Assembly (NCBI GenBank): GCA_014281115.1
Contig: JACONQ010000005.1
Location: forward strand, 1,488,001-1,552,000
Direction: 5' to 3'
From: Laburnicola sp. R22_1
Lineage: Eukaryota > Ascomycota > Dothideomycetes > Pleosporales > Didymosphaeriaceae
Length of the DNA: 64,000 nt
The notes under the pieces are model-generated. The model searched no databases and was not told where the DNA came from. It saw nothing but the letters and a program-made list of their open reading frames with translations. This document shows, in pieces, positions 35,445-46,739 of this stretch (the stretch's first letter is position 1; every line of letters begins with the position of its first letter). A program made the translations under genes and the position numbers.

Positions 35445-38400
35445 ATGAAGTTCGGGCACACGCTATCGCGAAATCAGGTACCGGAATGGGCTTCCTCCTA
35501 TATCAACTACAAGGGTCTCAAGAAGCTCATCAAGACGGCCTCTGAATCCGTCAAGGCCGGTGAGGACCCAGATCGTGCAGGTAAGTCCTATCGATATCGC
35601 GCCGTCATCAAATGCTCACGGAGCGCACAGGCTTCTTCTATAGTCTGGACCGCAACCTGGAAGATGTGGACGGTTTCTACAACAAGAAATATGCCGAATA
35701 TGCCCGTCGTCTGAAGCTGCTCCATGGCCGCTATGGCCGCGCTGCCCAGATGCCAGAGGGCATCGACAAGGATGAGAAAGAGGATCTCATGGGCGCGCTG
35801 CTCGAAGTGCGCGCCGCCCTACGGAATCTTCAGTGGTATGGCGAGGTGAACCGGAGGGGCTTCATCAAGATCACAAAGAAGTTAGACAAAAAGATTCCAG
35901 GTTCGACCATACAGCAGCGATACTTGGCCTCAAAGGTCAACCCGAGAGCATTTGCGCACAACATCCAACTGAGCGCGGACATCAAGGCTATCAATGACTG
36001 GCTCTCTGGGTTGGGCGAAGTGAAAACCTTCGACGACAGCGGCTCGACACATTCAGGAACTTCCCTTGGCAGGATCCCTGGACCGTCGCTGAACCTTCCT
36101 TCCGGTCTGCTTGATGCCGTCGACCAGGCCATTCGTAGTGACGATGCCGAGAGCCTTTTCCAACTAGTTTCCGATATCTCCACCAACAACGATCCCGCCA
36201 GCAGTTCCTTCCAGCAGACATTGCTGAACTTTCTGCAACGTGCCATCTCATGTCGCGCCAAGCTCTGCATAGACACCTTGCTGCCGCCTATCTCTTCGTT
36301 GGAAGAAGCTGACGACATTAACAAGCGCAACTGTATCCATCGCTTAGTCATCGCTATCGGACGTGCAAAGAGTGGCGAAGCCCAAGGGGTTGATGGCCCT
36401 ATACTGCCGACGGCGACTGAACCAAACTTCATTACCCCAGCTGCCGCCCCGAACCGGCAGCCGCCGCTCGGTAGCACAATTGAAAATGGCTCGAACGGGC
36501 TCTTCGGTCATGGTGATGAAGCTGTGCGCCTTCTTGATTATATCCTTAATCATCTTCAGCAAGGCCAGCGCGCTTCTTTGCAGTCTCGGGACACATATGG
36601 ACGTTTGCCGCTTCACTACGCAGCTCAATACGGCTTTGTGGTCATCTGTCAGACCATCATCAAGCACATGCAGGCCTGGGAGCAGTTCGATATGTCCAAA
36701 AGCATTGACTCTCCTGAATGGCAAGACATAGAAGGCTATGCACCTATTCACCTTGCTGTCATTGGTGGGCATCCGCTTGCCACGGAAACCCTATTAGAAG
36801 CCGCGGCCCCGGCACACTCTGACGTACAAGCTCTTCCCACGACGATTATCCCGCACTCTGGCGCTGTGCTAGCCGTAGCTACACAGTCAAACTTCGTAAA
36901 GATAGTCAACCTCTTGGTCCATGCTGGCGTAGATGTCAATTATCAGAACGAGCAAGGCGAAACTGCATTACATGTTGCGGCGCGTTTTGGTCATGCCGAA
37001 GCCGCCAAAGCATTGTTTGAGGGATCAGCGCTACACAAGCCCGAAGTGGATGTGCCCGAGAAGACCTTCGGATGGACGCCACTTTTCATCGCTTGTGTGG
37101 ACGGTCACGTCTCCATGGTTCGGCTTCTCATAGAGCACGGAGCCGATCTGGATCGTGCAGATAATGACGGGTGGACAGCTCGGGAGCATGCTGCTCTTCG
37201 TGGACACATGCATATTATCGATGAGCTTGTTCACATTGCACCAGCCAAGTCAGCGCCTATGGAAGCACGAGCTCCCCCAACCCATGCATCTTCGCTTGAA
37301 GAGCGCAGGTCGAAGTATCTGAGCCGAGAGAGCTCATACCAGAAGCCTACCGAGTCTTTGAAATCTTTCGGTCATCGCTATCTTACTGATCAGACCATGG
37401 TTCTAGTTAGTCTTGGTTCCATGGACCCCCGAAAAGATGTTCAAGCTGTCAAATTGGACGATATACCTTTTGAAGATGCGCACGCCACGCAGCTTGATAC
37501 CGCCCTTTCAGTAGTCGTATCGGCCTCGGGTGCGATTGGCGAATCTACCGTGATCGATCTCCCGGTTCAGGAGAATATAAGCACTGAACCAATCACTTTC
37601 AAGACCAAAGACGTGTCGAAGGTCAAGCTGCTTTTCGATATCGTGCCAACATATGCAGGTTCGAAGGATCGTATTGTTGGACGCGGAGTGGCTCTGCTGT
37701 CCACTTTCAAGACGATCCTCGGGTCGAAGCGCATCCCTTTGCAAGGCGATCTTAGCGTTCCCATCCTTTCAGCCACCACCATGGACGTCATAGGATCCGT
37801 AAATTTCAACTTCATTATCATCACACCTTTTTCGCACCCCAACCTTTCTATTACGGAGCAACATACGTACTGGAAGACAATAGCTTCCACCATGGTCATT
37901 GGACATCGCGGCCTTGGAAAGAATACCGCCGCACGAAACTCGTTGCAGTTGGGAGAAAACACCATCCAGTCCTTCATTGCGGCTGCCAATCTCGGCGCGT
38001 CGTACGTGGAGTTTGACGTTCAATTGACAAAGGATCACGTACCGGTCATCTATCATGACTTTCTGGTCAGTGAAACCGGCATCGATGCACCAGTTCACAC
38101 TTTGACTCTAGAGCAATTTCTTCATGTCAGTCAAGGACAGACGCCGCGACAGTCTAGGCCTCGCTCCCCGAAGAACAATCGCTTCGCCGACGAAAGAACA
38201 GGTCAGGGATCGAAACCATCACGGCGGCGGCTACGCTCATATTCGATGGACAACTCGCAACAGAAGAAACTACATGCAACACACCACGTAGAACTCGCTG
38301 AACGCATGAAGCACACGCGCGACTATAAGATGAAAGGCTACAAGGGAAACAGCAGGGGTAACTTCATCCAGGCACCGTTCACTACCCTGGAGGAGATGTT

Positions 38401-39120
38401 CAAGCAGTTACCCGAGAGTACCGGTTTCAACATCGAGATGAAGTACCCCATGCTCTATGAATCCGAAGAGCACGAAATGGACCAATACGCTGTCGAACTC
38501 AACTCCTTTGTCGATACTGTGTTGAAGATGGTGTATGACAAGATGGGGAACCGGAACATCATGTTCTCGTCCTTCAACCCGGACATCTGCCTCATGCTTT
38601 CCTTCAAGCAGCCCTCCATCCCCGTTCTGTTTCTGACCGATGCGGGTACTAGTACTGTCGGAGATGTGCGCGCAGCGAGCTTGCAGGAGGCGATCCGATT
38701 CGCAAGCCGATGGAATTTGCTCGGCATCGTCAGTGCGGCGGAACCGCTTGTCGCGTGTCCACAGTTGATCAGAGTCGTGAAAGAGAGCGGGCTAGTGTGC
38801 GTTAGCTATGGCACGTTGAACAACGACCCGAAGAACGTCAAGGTAAGCTTTGTGTTTGGTGTATTAGCATGTGTTAGACTGACAACGTGTAGCTTCAACA
38901 GAACGAAGGCATCGATGCTGTCATTGTCGATAGTGTTCTCGCGGTTCGACAGGGGCTCACGGTTCCGGCGGAAGATGGCGCTTCTGTCACAGGGTCTGCT
39001 ACAAGCGGGGCTTTGACAGGTTCGACAGATCCTTCGGTGGCTGCTAGCAGTGGCGTGAGTACCACGTCTTCGGATACAGACCGGGACGTATCACAAGCTA
39101 CTACTGGCGTGCCTGTGTAG
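35445..39120 (+). CDS. PHO81: PHO81/NUC-2-type CDK inhibitor: SPX, ankyrin repeats, GDPD-like domain
   Basis: Three exons (35445-35580, 35631-38842, 38893-39120) encode 1191 aa, close to the length of yeast Pho81. The SPX domain begins at the ATG (MKFGHTLSRNQVPEW, INYKGLKKLIK) and runs to about residue 180, with the Lys-rich KITKKLDKKIPG that binds inositol pyrophosphates in the family. Ankyrin repeats lie at about 365-580 (DTYGRLPLHYAAQYG, GETALHVAARFGH, GWTPLFIACVDGH). A glycerophosphodiester phosphodiesterase-like domain lies at about 800-1090 (VIGHRGLGKN, YVEFDVQLTKDHVPVIYHD, FNIEMKYP). In yeast and Neurospora this protein senses phosphate and controls the Pho85/PREG-PGOV kinase. The first exon ends within SPX, a common intron place. 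It is the first gene after the A+T-rich island. Confidence 0.96.
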
Positions 39121-39769
39121 GCGCACGGTCGGCGAGGTGAAGCTCTGTGAGGGGCTCTCGCTGCTTTTTTTTTTCATTTTCACGTCTGATTTCCTTGTAC
39201 GGACGCCTCAACGCATAGAGTTATAAACTTTACCATGGAGCCGTAGTGGGCCATATAGAGCTGGCGTGTTTCCCGCTCCGAAATACAGAATAGAATGCGT
39301 CGACATGCGCATTAGATTATGAGGTATTGCCCACACCCGCATTACGCTGAGATTTTTTGATTACGAACAGTGGCGCTGCACCGTGAATGGAAGCAGAATT
39401 TCGCTACATACGTGACGTATTATTCTATTTTAGTCCGGGGTATGAATGCACTTTTGCGCTATACTACGCAGTGGTGATGTTGAACATCACCACGATCTCC
39501 CCCACTATCGGCCCTCGCCTTCCAGACACCGCACGTAGCGACAAAATCCCCTACTACTAACAAGCCTCTTCCCCGGTCTTACAACGCGCCCAGAACCCCT
39601 CCCCCGCGAAATTGCACAGACCCAGCAAACCCCCCACACGTTTAAATAGTTCCATTGTTTTTAAAATCCTACACACGCGTGCAAACGTGGGAACAAGAGC
39701 AGAGCGTCCCAGCATTTATACTTTTTCATGGATCTTTGATGTTTTTATGAGGTTTCGCAGGCGGACACG
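39121..39769. other. 3' region of PHO81 and spacer
   Basis: Contains a T-run near 39165 and no supported gene. It leads into the tandem-repeat block. Confidence 0.4.
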
Positions 39770-40200
39770 TCACCATGAAATGATTTTGTGGGTGTTTTGT
39801 TAAGGCACCAGCCAGGACGAGTCTATGGATGTTCCCTAGTTTCGTTTTAGAGACTCCGGATCCACTATTAGCATGGGTACGTTTAGTTTTTAGACGTTCC
39901 TCTTTTGGTATCTTTTTAAGGGGCCTGGACGAGTCCATATTTTGGAAATCCAGACGCGCCATGCGAGTTGTACGTATGGATTTTAGACGTTCCTCTTTTG
40001 GTATGCTTTTAAGGCACCAGGACGAGTCCATAAGACTCTAGGTCTGCTTTTTAGGGCCTCCGGATTCGCCATGAGCATGGGTACGTTTGGTTTTTAGACG
40101 TTCCTCTTTTGGTATGTTTTTAAGGCGGCTGGATGAGTCCATAAGATTCCAGATCGGCTTTGTAGAGCGTTCAGATTCCCCATGCGCAGTGATATACTCT
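39770..40200. repeat. Diverged tandem repeat, unit about 93-111 bp
   Basis: At least three good copies and one weaker copy share agacgttcctcttttggtat, a ttttaaggc segment and a gac/tgagtccata segment. The first of these begins at 39892, 39985 and 40096. The spacings 93 and 111 are multiples of three, and on the minus strand the copies read as similar peptides (IPKEERLK), but a stop lies between two of them. Confidence 0.8.
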
Positions 40201-40479
40201 GTTCTTAGACACCGTGTAGACGTCGTCTGTGTGTGGAGAAGACTTTGGGAAGGGGGAAGACGTGGGTTTTATATACTGAGGCAAGGTACTGGAAGAAGAC
40301 ATAGGCTCTCGGAGTTGCGATTTTTATAGATGATGGAGCGGAGGGGGGCGCCGGAGAGCAGACATGGCGATTGCATGTATTGGGTTCGGTTTTGGTTTTG
40401 GTTTTGGTAGCCGAGTACGGGGGACGCAGAGGTGCTTTGTTGAATTGGATGCTGTTTTCCCGTTCGGTTCTCCCACATA

Positions 40480-42269
40480 AGCTAGCGTACATAGTCTCCG
40501 GCCACCCGGGGATTCCGGCCACCCCACCAAAACGCGACACCCGCACAAAACACGCGATATCTTAACAACGCTTATTATGATTGCCACTGCGTGCACATAG
40601 ACTCTAGAGTTGCAGCAGCAGCAGCTACTAAAGCTGTTTCTGAAGCGCTCGATATAGTAGATCTTTGCTGCTGAGCTCCTGCAGCCTCAGCTGCGCGTAT
40701 AGCCTCTACGATAGTCTCTACCTCTGCAAAGCGTCGGTTTGGGTCTATTTGAACGCGCTTTCGAGGACGCTGAGAGCTAGTAGTCTGTAGATGATACTCA
40801 AGGCGTCTTTTCTCTGATTCTAGCCCTGCAGCTCTAGCATTTGCAGCTGCTAGCGCCTTACCTGCTTTCTGAAGGAGTAGCCGGGTCCTACGACCTAGAT
40901 TCTCGACGCTCTGGACGTCGCGCTGCGCTATATAGAGATCGCGAGGGCCTTGAGGGGTTGAGAGGAAGCTCTGAGGCTGCTGATGAGGCTGCTGCTGATA
41001 CGTAGGCGTAGTAGGCCTCTGAGAGACTTGCGACGAGCTGAGCACGTGATTGATGTTGAATGGGCAGATACCAGCAGCCTGCCAGCCAGCTCGAATCACA
41101 CGCTCTGTGAAGCCTGCCTCCCTAGCTTGATAGTAGCAGGCGATAAAGCGCTCCTTCTTAACAGGCGCGGCGTCGTCGAGCGATGCAAGCTCCTGGATCT
41201 GGCGTCGGTAACTAGACTTGATAACGGAGAAAGGGGCGAGATCTAGAGGCTGTAGGACGTGCGAGGTATGCGCAGGTAGGTATAGGAGCTCTATTCGATG
41301 CTGTTTGCAGAGCCATAGGAAGTCTATATTGATGTGGCTGCCATGGCCGTCGAGGATGAGGAGGCGGTACTGGCCATCACCTACAGCTGTCTCAGGGATA
41401 AATATGCGCTGTAGCCACTCAACACCTATCGCTTTCGACGTCCATCCGTTCTCAGAGGTTGTATAGAGCCAGTTAGGTACGTAGGACGAGGGAAACCATG
41501 TAGTCTGTAGGGTCTGGCCTTTGAAGATGACGGCGCAGTGCAGTTTCCGCCCTGCTGCTGATACACACTCGATTATAGAGACCCACTCGCGATTCTCTGG
41601 AGACCGAATGTAAGCCTTCTTCTTCTGGCTACTAGAGAGTACTCTGGTGTTCGTACATACCCCTAGAGCTACACCAGTCTCATCCATATTCCAGATATCC
41701 TCTGTACGTATATTGAGGCGTATTCTAGTCTGCTCAAAGAGCTCTAGAAAGGCGCGTACACGCTCTGGAGTAGCTGAATCAGCTCTCTGAGCCTCTAGCT
41801 TTCTGCCGACTACTGAGGCTATGCGTGGCTGGCGCTTGATGAAGTGGTCTAGCCAGTGCTTGCCGACAGGCTGATCGTCGCCGTTCATACGTAGGATTCG
41901 ATTGGCCATTTCTCGAGCGCGAGCGTGTGAGGGAGGACAGGCGCGCGCGTCTTCTTCGAGGATCCATTCTACTAGGAAGTCCTCTTGTAGAGGAGTCAGC
42001 CGCTGCTGATGCTGATGGCTAGTTACGCTGGTAGTCGCGCCACGTAGTCGGTCTTGAAATGTAGATCGAGGAAGGCCGTACGCCTCTGCTGCTGCTCGCT
42101 GGCTCTTATAAATGCCTGTATTGTAATCGCTGATCGCTGATTGTATAGCCAGCTCACGGGCGTCCATATTGATGAGTGTTATGGAAAGAAATCGCGTGTT
42201 TTGTGCGGGTGTCGCGTTTTGGTGGGGTGGCCGGAATCCCCGGGTGGCCGGAGACTATGTACGCTAGCT
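40480..42269 (-). mobile_element. Intact pogo-type DNA transposon with perfect inverted repeats
   Basis: The 1790-bp element is flanked by TA (40478-40479 and 42270-42271). Its terminal inverted repeats are identical over 79 bp, beginning AGCTAGCGTACATAGTCTCC. A single full-length transposase gene fills the inside. It shows no sign of RIP and has a base composition like normal genes, so it is a recent or protected copy. Confidence 0.93.
40575..42167 (-). CDS. Pogo/DDE_1 transposase, apparently functional
   Basis: The 530-aa open frame has an N-terminal psq/CENP-B-like helix-turn-helix (about residues 7-41, KSQRAAAEAYGLPRSTFQDRL), a second helix-turn-helix region (about 60-115), and a DDE_1 domain. 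The catalytic aspartates are present: D162 in NMDETG, D273 in LILDGHGSH and D309 in LQPLDLAPF, with 35 residues between the last two. A C-terminal Gln-rich tail and a coiled-coil-like segment (AAGLESEKRRLEYHLQTT) follow. The enzyme would bind the element's ends and move it by cut-and-paste into TA sites. The start ATG at 42167 lies about 100 bp inside the element's right end. It is distant from the 11964 copy in both sequence and terminal repeats. Confidence 0.94.
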   Translation of the reverse strand: MDARELAIQSAISDYNTGIYKSQRAAAEAYGLPRSTFQDRLRGATTSVTSHQHQQRLTPLQEDFLVEWILEEDARACPPSHARAREMANRILRMNGDDQPVGKHWLDHFIKRQPRIASVVGRKLEAQRADSATPERVRAFLELFEQTRIRLNIRTEDIWNMDETGVALGVCTNTRVLSSSQKKKAYIRSPENREWVSIIECVSAAGRKLHCAVIFKGQTLQTTWFPSSYVPNWLYTTSENGWTSKAIGVEWLQRIFIPETAVGDGQYRLLILDGHGSHINIDFLWLCKQHRIELLYLPAHTSHVLQPLDLAPFSVIKSSYRRQIQELASLDDAAPVKKERFIACYYQAREAGFTERVIRAGWQAAGICPFNINHVLSSSQVSQRPTTPTYQQQPHQQPQSFLSTPQGPRDLYIAQRDVQSVENLGRRTRLLLQKAGKALAAANARAAGLESEKRRLEYHLQTTSSQRPRKRVQIDPNRRFAEVETIVEAIRAAEAAGAQQQRSTISSASETALVAAAAATLESMCTQWQS

Positions 42270-42489
42270 TAGACGAGTTCAGGTTTGTTTGGACGCGCCA
42301 AACCAGAACATACCCGTGGACTTCTTTGCATTTGGAATTTTAGGTCGTCCGGACCGTTGGTGTGCTGTGTAGCAGGAAGAATGGAGACGAGGTCGAGGAT
42401 TTATATAGTGCCCGAGAGAGGGGAGAGAACTCCATACAGTATAGTAATTCGAATCTGGTTTGGGTAGGGACTGCGGGCGTGGCAACATA

Positions 42490-44330
42490 TAGCATGGAAG
42501 GCTATAATTTTATTTTTCTCCGCAGTGTCTCATGCGCGAGTAAGGAAACAGCCAGAGACACCTAGCATGTAGCAGAATGTATAGTGTTTGGATGATTTTT
42601 ATTTGCTAGGCCACTTGACGTTGGATAGTTGTATGATGGAAGGAGACAGGGGAAGGCGGCCATACGTCCTTTTGGCTAAGTTTTTTGTTGTTTGGATTAA
42701 TAATGCGACACAGACGCAGCAACATATAAGTCCTAAGATAATAGTTTTCTCTCGAGATGGCGGAGGAGGAGGGAGGATGACTTGCAGCGTGGCGGCGCCG
42801 AAGCCATTTTATCCCTCCCCCACCAAAGTTCCAAGTGGCCTCTTCGTGAAAATTTTGCTTGTGGGAGCCGCGCCAAGACCGCCAAGCTCGCTTAGCAGTT
42901 ACGCGCTTTTTTTGTGATTACCTTTTCACGCTCTTTTTGATTACTAAGCAGGGGGCTCTGCTTTTTTTGTCATATTATTTGAGATGAAAGCCTTTGTCGT
43001 TCTACCCCTAGGTAGTTAATTAACAACACACACACATAGTTTTCTCATCCTTTATAGAATTTTGTGCGCCAGTGCGAAGCAGCTTAAGACACCTAGCATG
43101 TAGATACGGTGTTTGGATTTTTATTTGCCAGGCGTCTGGACGTCGGGATGTTGGATGTTGGATGGAGACAGAGGAAGGCGAACATGTGTCCTCTTGGCTG
43201 GGTTTTTTTTTAATTTTTTAAGCACCATAGACGCGGCAACACATAAGTCCCAAGAGAGTGGATTTTTCATCCTTTATAGTATCTTGTGTGCGAGGGGGGA
43301 AGCAGCTAGAGAAACCCAACGTTCTCTGCACTTTATAGGGTTTGATGTGAGGTGTTTGGAAGTTGGGCAGTTGATGTTGGACGGAGACAGGGGGAGGCGA
43401 CCATGCGTCTAATTAATTCCTAGTTGAACTGGACAGGCGCCACACACGCGGCAACGCATGATACGAAACCCAAGTACTTTATACACCTTGGTATTTTATG
43501 CGCGAGTGGGAAAGCAGCGGAGAAACCCAATATTGTTTTAATTTTGAGATCTTTAACACGAGGTGTTTAGACGTTGAGCGGTTGGATGTTGGACCAAAAC
43601 AGGGGAAGGCGACCATGTGTCGTGGAAGAAGTATTTTTTTTAGATTGACCAAGACCCGGCATTAGGCGGCAATCCATTAGGTGAGAAAGGTGCAGATTTT
43701 GGTATACTGTGCAGGATCTCGTGCGCGAATGGGAGAACAGCCGGGGAAGCCAACATTCATCCTTTGGGCCTTGATTTTGGTTTTACTCTCTGAGACATCT
43801 GAAAGACGGATTTTGTATGATGTGAACCAAGAATAGGAGGACAGCCATTTGTTAGGTTGTCAATACCTTTTTGTTGAATCAAACAAGGCCTGCAGTAGCA
43901 GTAAGGCATACTTTTCGGATATTCCGTATTCAGTATCACCCAGGATGTCTCGTGCGTAACAGTTGGGTAAACAGCCGGAGAAGCCCAACATTGGCCTAGT
44001 GTAATCCTCATTCTTTTTAACGTGTACATTAGGGAGGACGTCCAAACAGCCAAAGTTTGACATTCAGCCCAAGGACAGGAGAGGACCCCATGAACTCCAC
44101 TGAAATCCGTTTTGAGTTGAACGAGTCCCAGAATCGGCAAGACATGCGGTTCTGGAGTTGGATATTTAGTATCACCCAGAATGTCTCGCATGTAAGAGTT
44201 GGGGAGACAGCCCGAGAAGCCCGCATCCTTTTGTACTCTTCCTCATTATTTTTTTGTAATCAAGGCCCTGCAGAGTTACCCGACAGGGAGCGGGCCGACA
44301 TATTGTCACATAGTACGCTTTTAGGAAGCT
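42490..44330. repeat. Diverged tandem repeat, unit about 210-245 bp
   Basis: The landmark aggggaaggcgaccat and its variants lie at about 42648, 43171, 43390, 43600, 43831 and 44075. A second landmark (gcgcgagtgggaaagcag and variants, followed by gagaaaccc) keeps step with it. The large gap between the first two copies equals one unit plus the SINE-like insert with its target duplication. Copies become more diverged toward 44.3 kb. Confidence 0.82.
42752..43035 (+). mobile_element. SINE-like short retroelement, longest copy (284 bp)
   Basis: Flanked by the 11-bp direct repeat ATAGTTTTCTC (42741-42751 and 43036-43046). It interrupts a tandem-repeat unit exactly: the related unit at about 43240-43290 runs on without it. 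Its last 110 bp match the copies at 10668-10790 and 19081-19190, including AGCAGGGGGCTCTGCT followed by seven T, a second small palindrome (CTACCCCTAGGTAG) and the CA-repeat end. The first 170 bp are absent from the other two copies. No coding sequence was found, and no convincing pol III A/B boxes were seen. Confidence 0.82.
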
Positions 44331-45159
44331 GACCGCAGGTCCATTTGGCGACTTCCATTCCTTTTAGGGATTTCGGAAAGATTGGAGGTGGGGTGTTGAT
44401 GACGAGGAGGGAAAGGTTTTATATAGCGGCAGGCGTATGGTCTCTGCATGGATAGGTTCTGGGCACATTATGGGCTAGTCATGGTTATGAGATTAATTTT
44501 GAAGGATTGCGTAGAAGTAGGTGCTGGAGACGCACATAGACGTGTACTCTGATCCTTGGTTCTGTCTGTAGGTATGTGTGGTTTCGGTATAGAGGCCCGT
44601 TCCATGTGATCATACTCAGTCAATTTGGATCGCTGTGCAGAACGCTGATATGAAAAGCAAGTGCTTAAACCGATGGCGAATACCCGGCATGATTATGCCG
44701 CCCAGCATGCTGGTAGAGGGCATGATTTTTATCTGCCTTCAAGTGCGCTTTTGATTTTTAAAGATTCAAGCTCGGGTCCATGATCTGAATTTCTGAGGTT
44801 TTGAGACTCCGACATTATATGGAGTCCGGTCACTTTTTAATGGTATCATCGAAGAGAAGCCAGGTGTGGTGCGACGTAGTGGGATGGTGGCCGCGTTTAT
44901 ATAACTTAGGTATAACTTGCCAAAGTACTAAAGGGCACGCATGACAAGAATAACTTGCATTTTGGTTCTTATCCCACAGCAAACGCGTTTGGAACAGTAA
45001 CAACACGCGCGCATGTATATACGGCCATGCTTGCGGTACTCTGGTACTTCCACAACATTAACACCAACGATCAGAGTTGGAACCAACACGCCCCATGCAT
45101 ACTTTCGCTGACGGTCTTTAGTAGAGAGTCTTCCTCATACCTCTTTAATACATCCCCTT
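44331..45159. other. Spacer between repeat arrays
   Basis: Contains two of the minus-strand TATA-like boxes. No gene, RNA or clear tandem unit was seen. Confidence 0.4.
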
Positions 45160-45860
45160 TAATTCTCAAAAGCACCGCTGTAGAAAATACTGCCTTAGTC
45201 GGACGAGCACCCAAAGGACATAATGCTTTCCAAAGCCCTTTTCAAAGTGTGCCACCTCAGCATATGGTTTGCGTAATTGAATTTTTGACGAAAACTGGTT
45301 TTTATGCAAGCGGTACGAGAGGCTAGAGAAATGTTGACTTTGCCGGAGGAGCACCCAAGGACATCGCTTTGTGTATCTCACTTTTGAAACGGGTCACTCC
45401 AACATGTATCCGTAGTGTCCTGATTCTTGATGGCGTCTTGCTGGATTCGCGAGACCGCCATGAAAGACTCGGTGTGCCTTAATCGGTGGAGCACCCAAGG
45501 ACATCTTCGCGGTAGATAGGACTTTTGAAGCAGGCAACTCCAACATAGTACTGATCCAGCAATTTTTTGATGACGTCTGGTTTTAACGCTTGAAACCACC
45601 GCAAAAAGACTTCAATAGCGTTCTGCTTTTCGGAGGAGCACCCAAGGACATCCTGACTGAGCAGATGTTTTTTTAAAGCGGGTCACTCCAACATGACTCA
45701 CAACTGTTGTTGTTTTTAAGAACGTCCGGTTTTAACGCTTCACCACAGCAAAATACCTCAATAGACTTTTTCCTAGTGGAAGAAGCACACACAGGACATA
45801 CTGCATGTTACCTGTCGTTTTCAAAGCAGGACACCTCCATGTTCATCTTGCCCATCCGAT
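45160..45860. repeat. Diverged tandem repeat, unit about 140-150 bp
   Basis: Five copies carry a cggaggagcacccaaggacatc-like block (about 45209, 45351, 45489, 45639 and 45785, the last weaker), each followed about 40 bp later by a ttcaaagcgggtcactccaacat-like block. On the minus strand the copies read CPWVL or similar, without one continuous frame. Confidence 0.82.
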
Positions 45861-46739
45861 TTTCGAAAATTCGACAGGTATGGCATCAACGAGTCTCCCA
45901 GCGCGACACTCCATAGCGGATAGTCATGCGGTTTTTTGACAGAAGGAAGCTCCATGCATCTTCAGTATGCTCTTTTAAATCAAACTTTGGCGTAACCGCA
46001 ACCAGAGAGCAGAGCCACGCATCGCTTCGAGTTCTCAAGATTTTGCTGGCGGCACTGCTGTAGATGAAAGATAGTACAATTAACGCCTCTGTTCTCCATA
46101 AGGCCATCTTAATGTCGTTTTGGTGGTAGCACTCCTTCCCACATAGAACCATATTAGTCTGTTTTCGATACTGAGGAGCGAAGGAAATGGCATAGAGTGA
46201 GTTGGAGACGAAGGGCGGATCATGCCCTTGATATCGAACTAATTTGGGGCCAAGCGGAGTATCATGCTGAACGTTCACACAATACTCCTCCCATCAATCG
46301 TCTTCTTTCATGTTTTATAAAGACAAGTCTCCATGAAGAATGGCAAAGTTGTTTTAGCCTATGTTTATAGTATTGCGTAAAGTGTGGAGGGGGCAGAGAG
46401 TTGTAAAAGAGGGGCCTTTTGTACAACACGCACTGTCGTTTCCAAAGTTGCTATCCAGAATTTTGAATCCCCACTCGCAGCGACGCACATTTTGCGTATG
46501 TCTTTCAATTTCGATACGTCCACGAAGGGCAGCGCTCCAGATCCAGACATCGCATCGTCCCCATCTCTTTATCTTTGTCCGGGAAAAAAGCGCGGACACA
46601 TGTGATTCTTTTCTCAGAACCTTTCAACTTCTTCATGGTGCGTGCGTAACATATGTAGAAGCCGGGGTACATGGACACGTACGGTTGCCTTTTGCTTTCC
46701 ACATTCCAAGTCGCGTGCGTGTCATGTAAAACCCGCGGA
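45861..46739. other. Spacer between repeat arrays
   Basis: An open frame on the minus strand (46278-45886, 130 aa) lies here but shows no motif. I do not call a gene. Confidence 0.35.

Noticed and set aside
35830..36477. 215-aa minus-strand open frame inside PHO81
   Set aside because: Antisense to the SPX-ankyrin part of PHO81, no motif.
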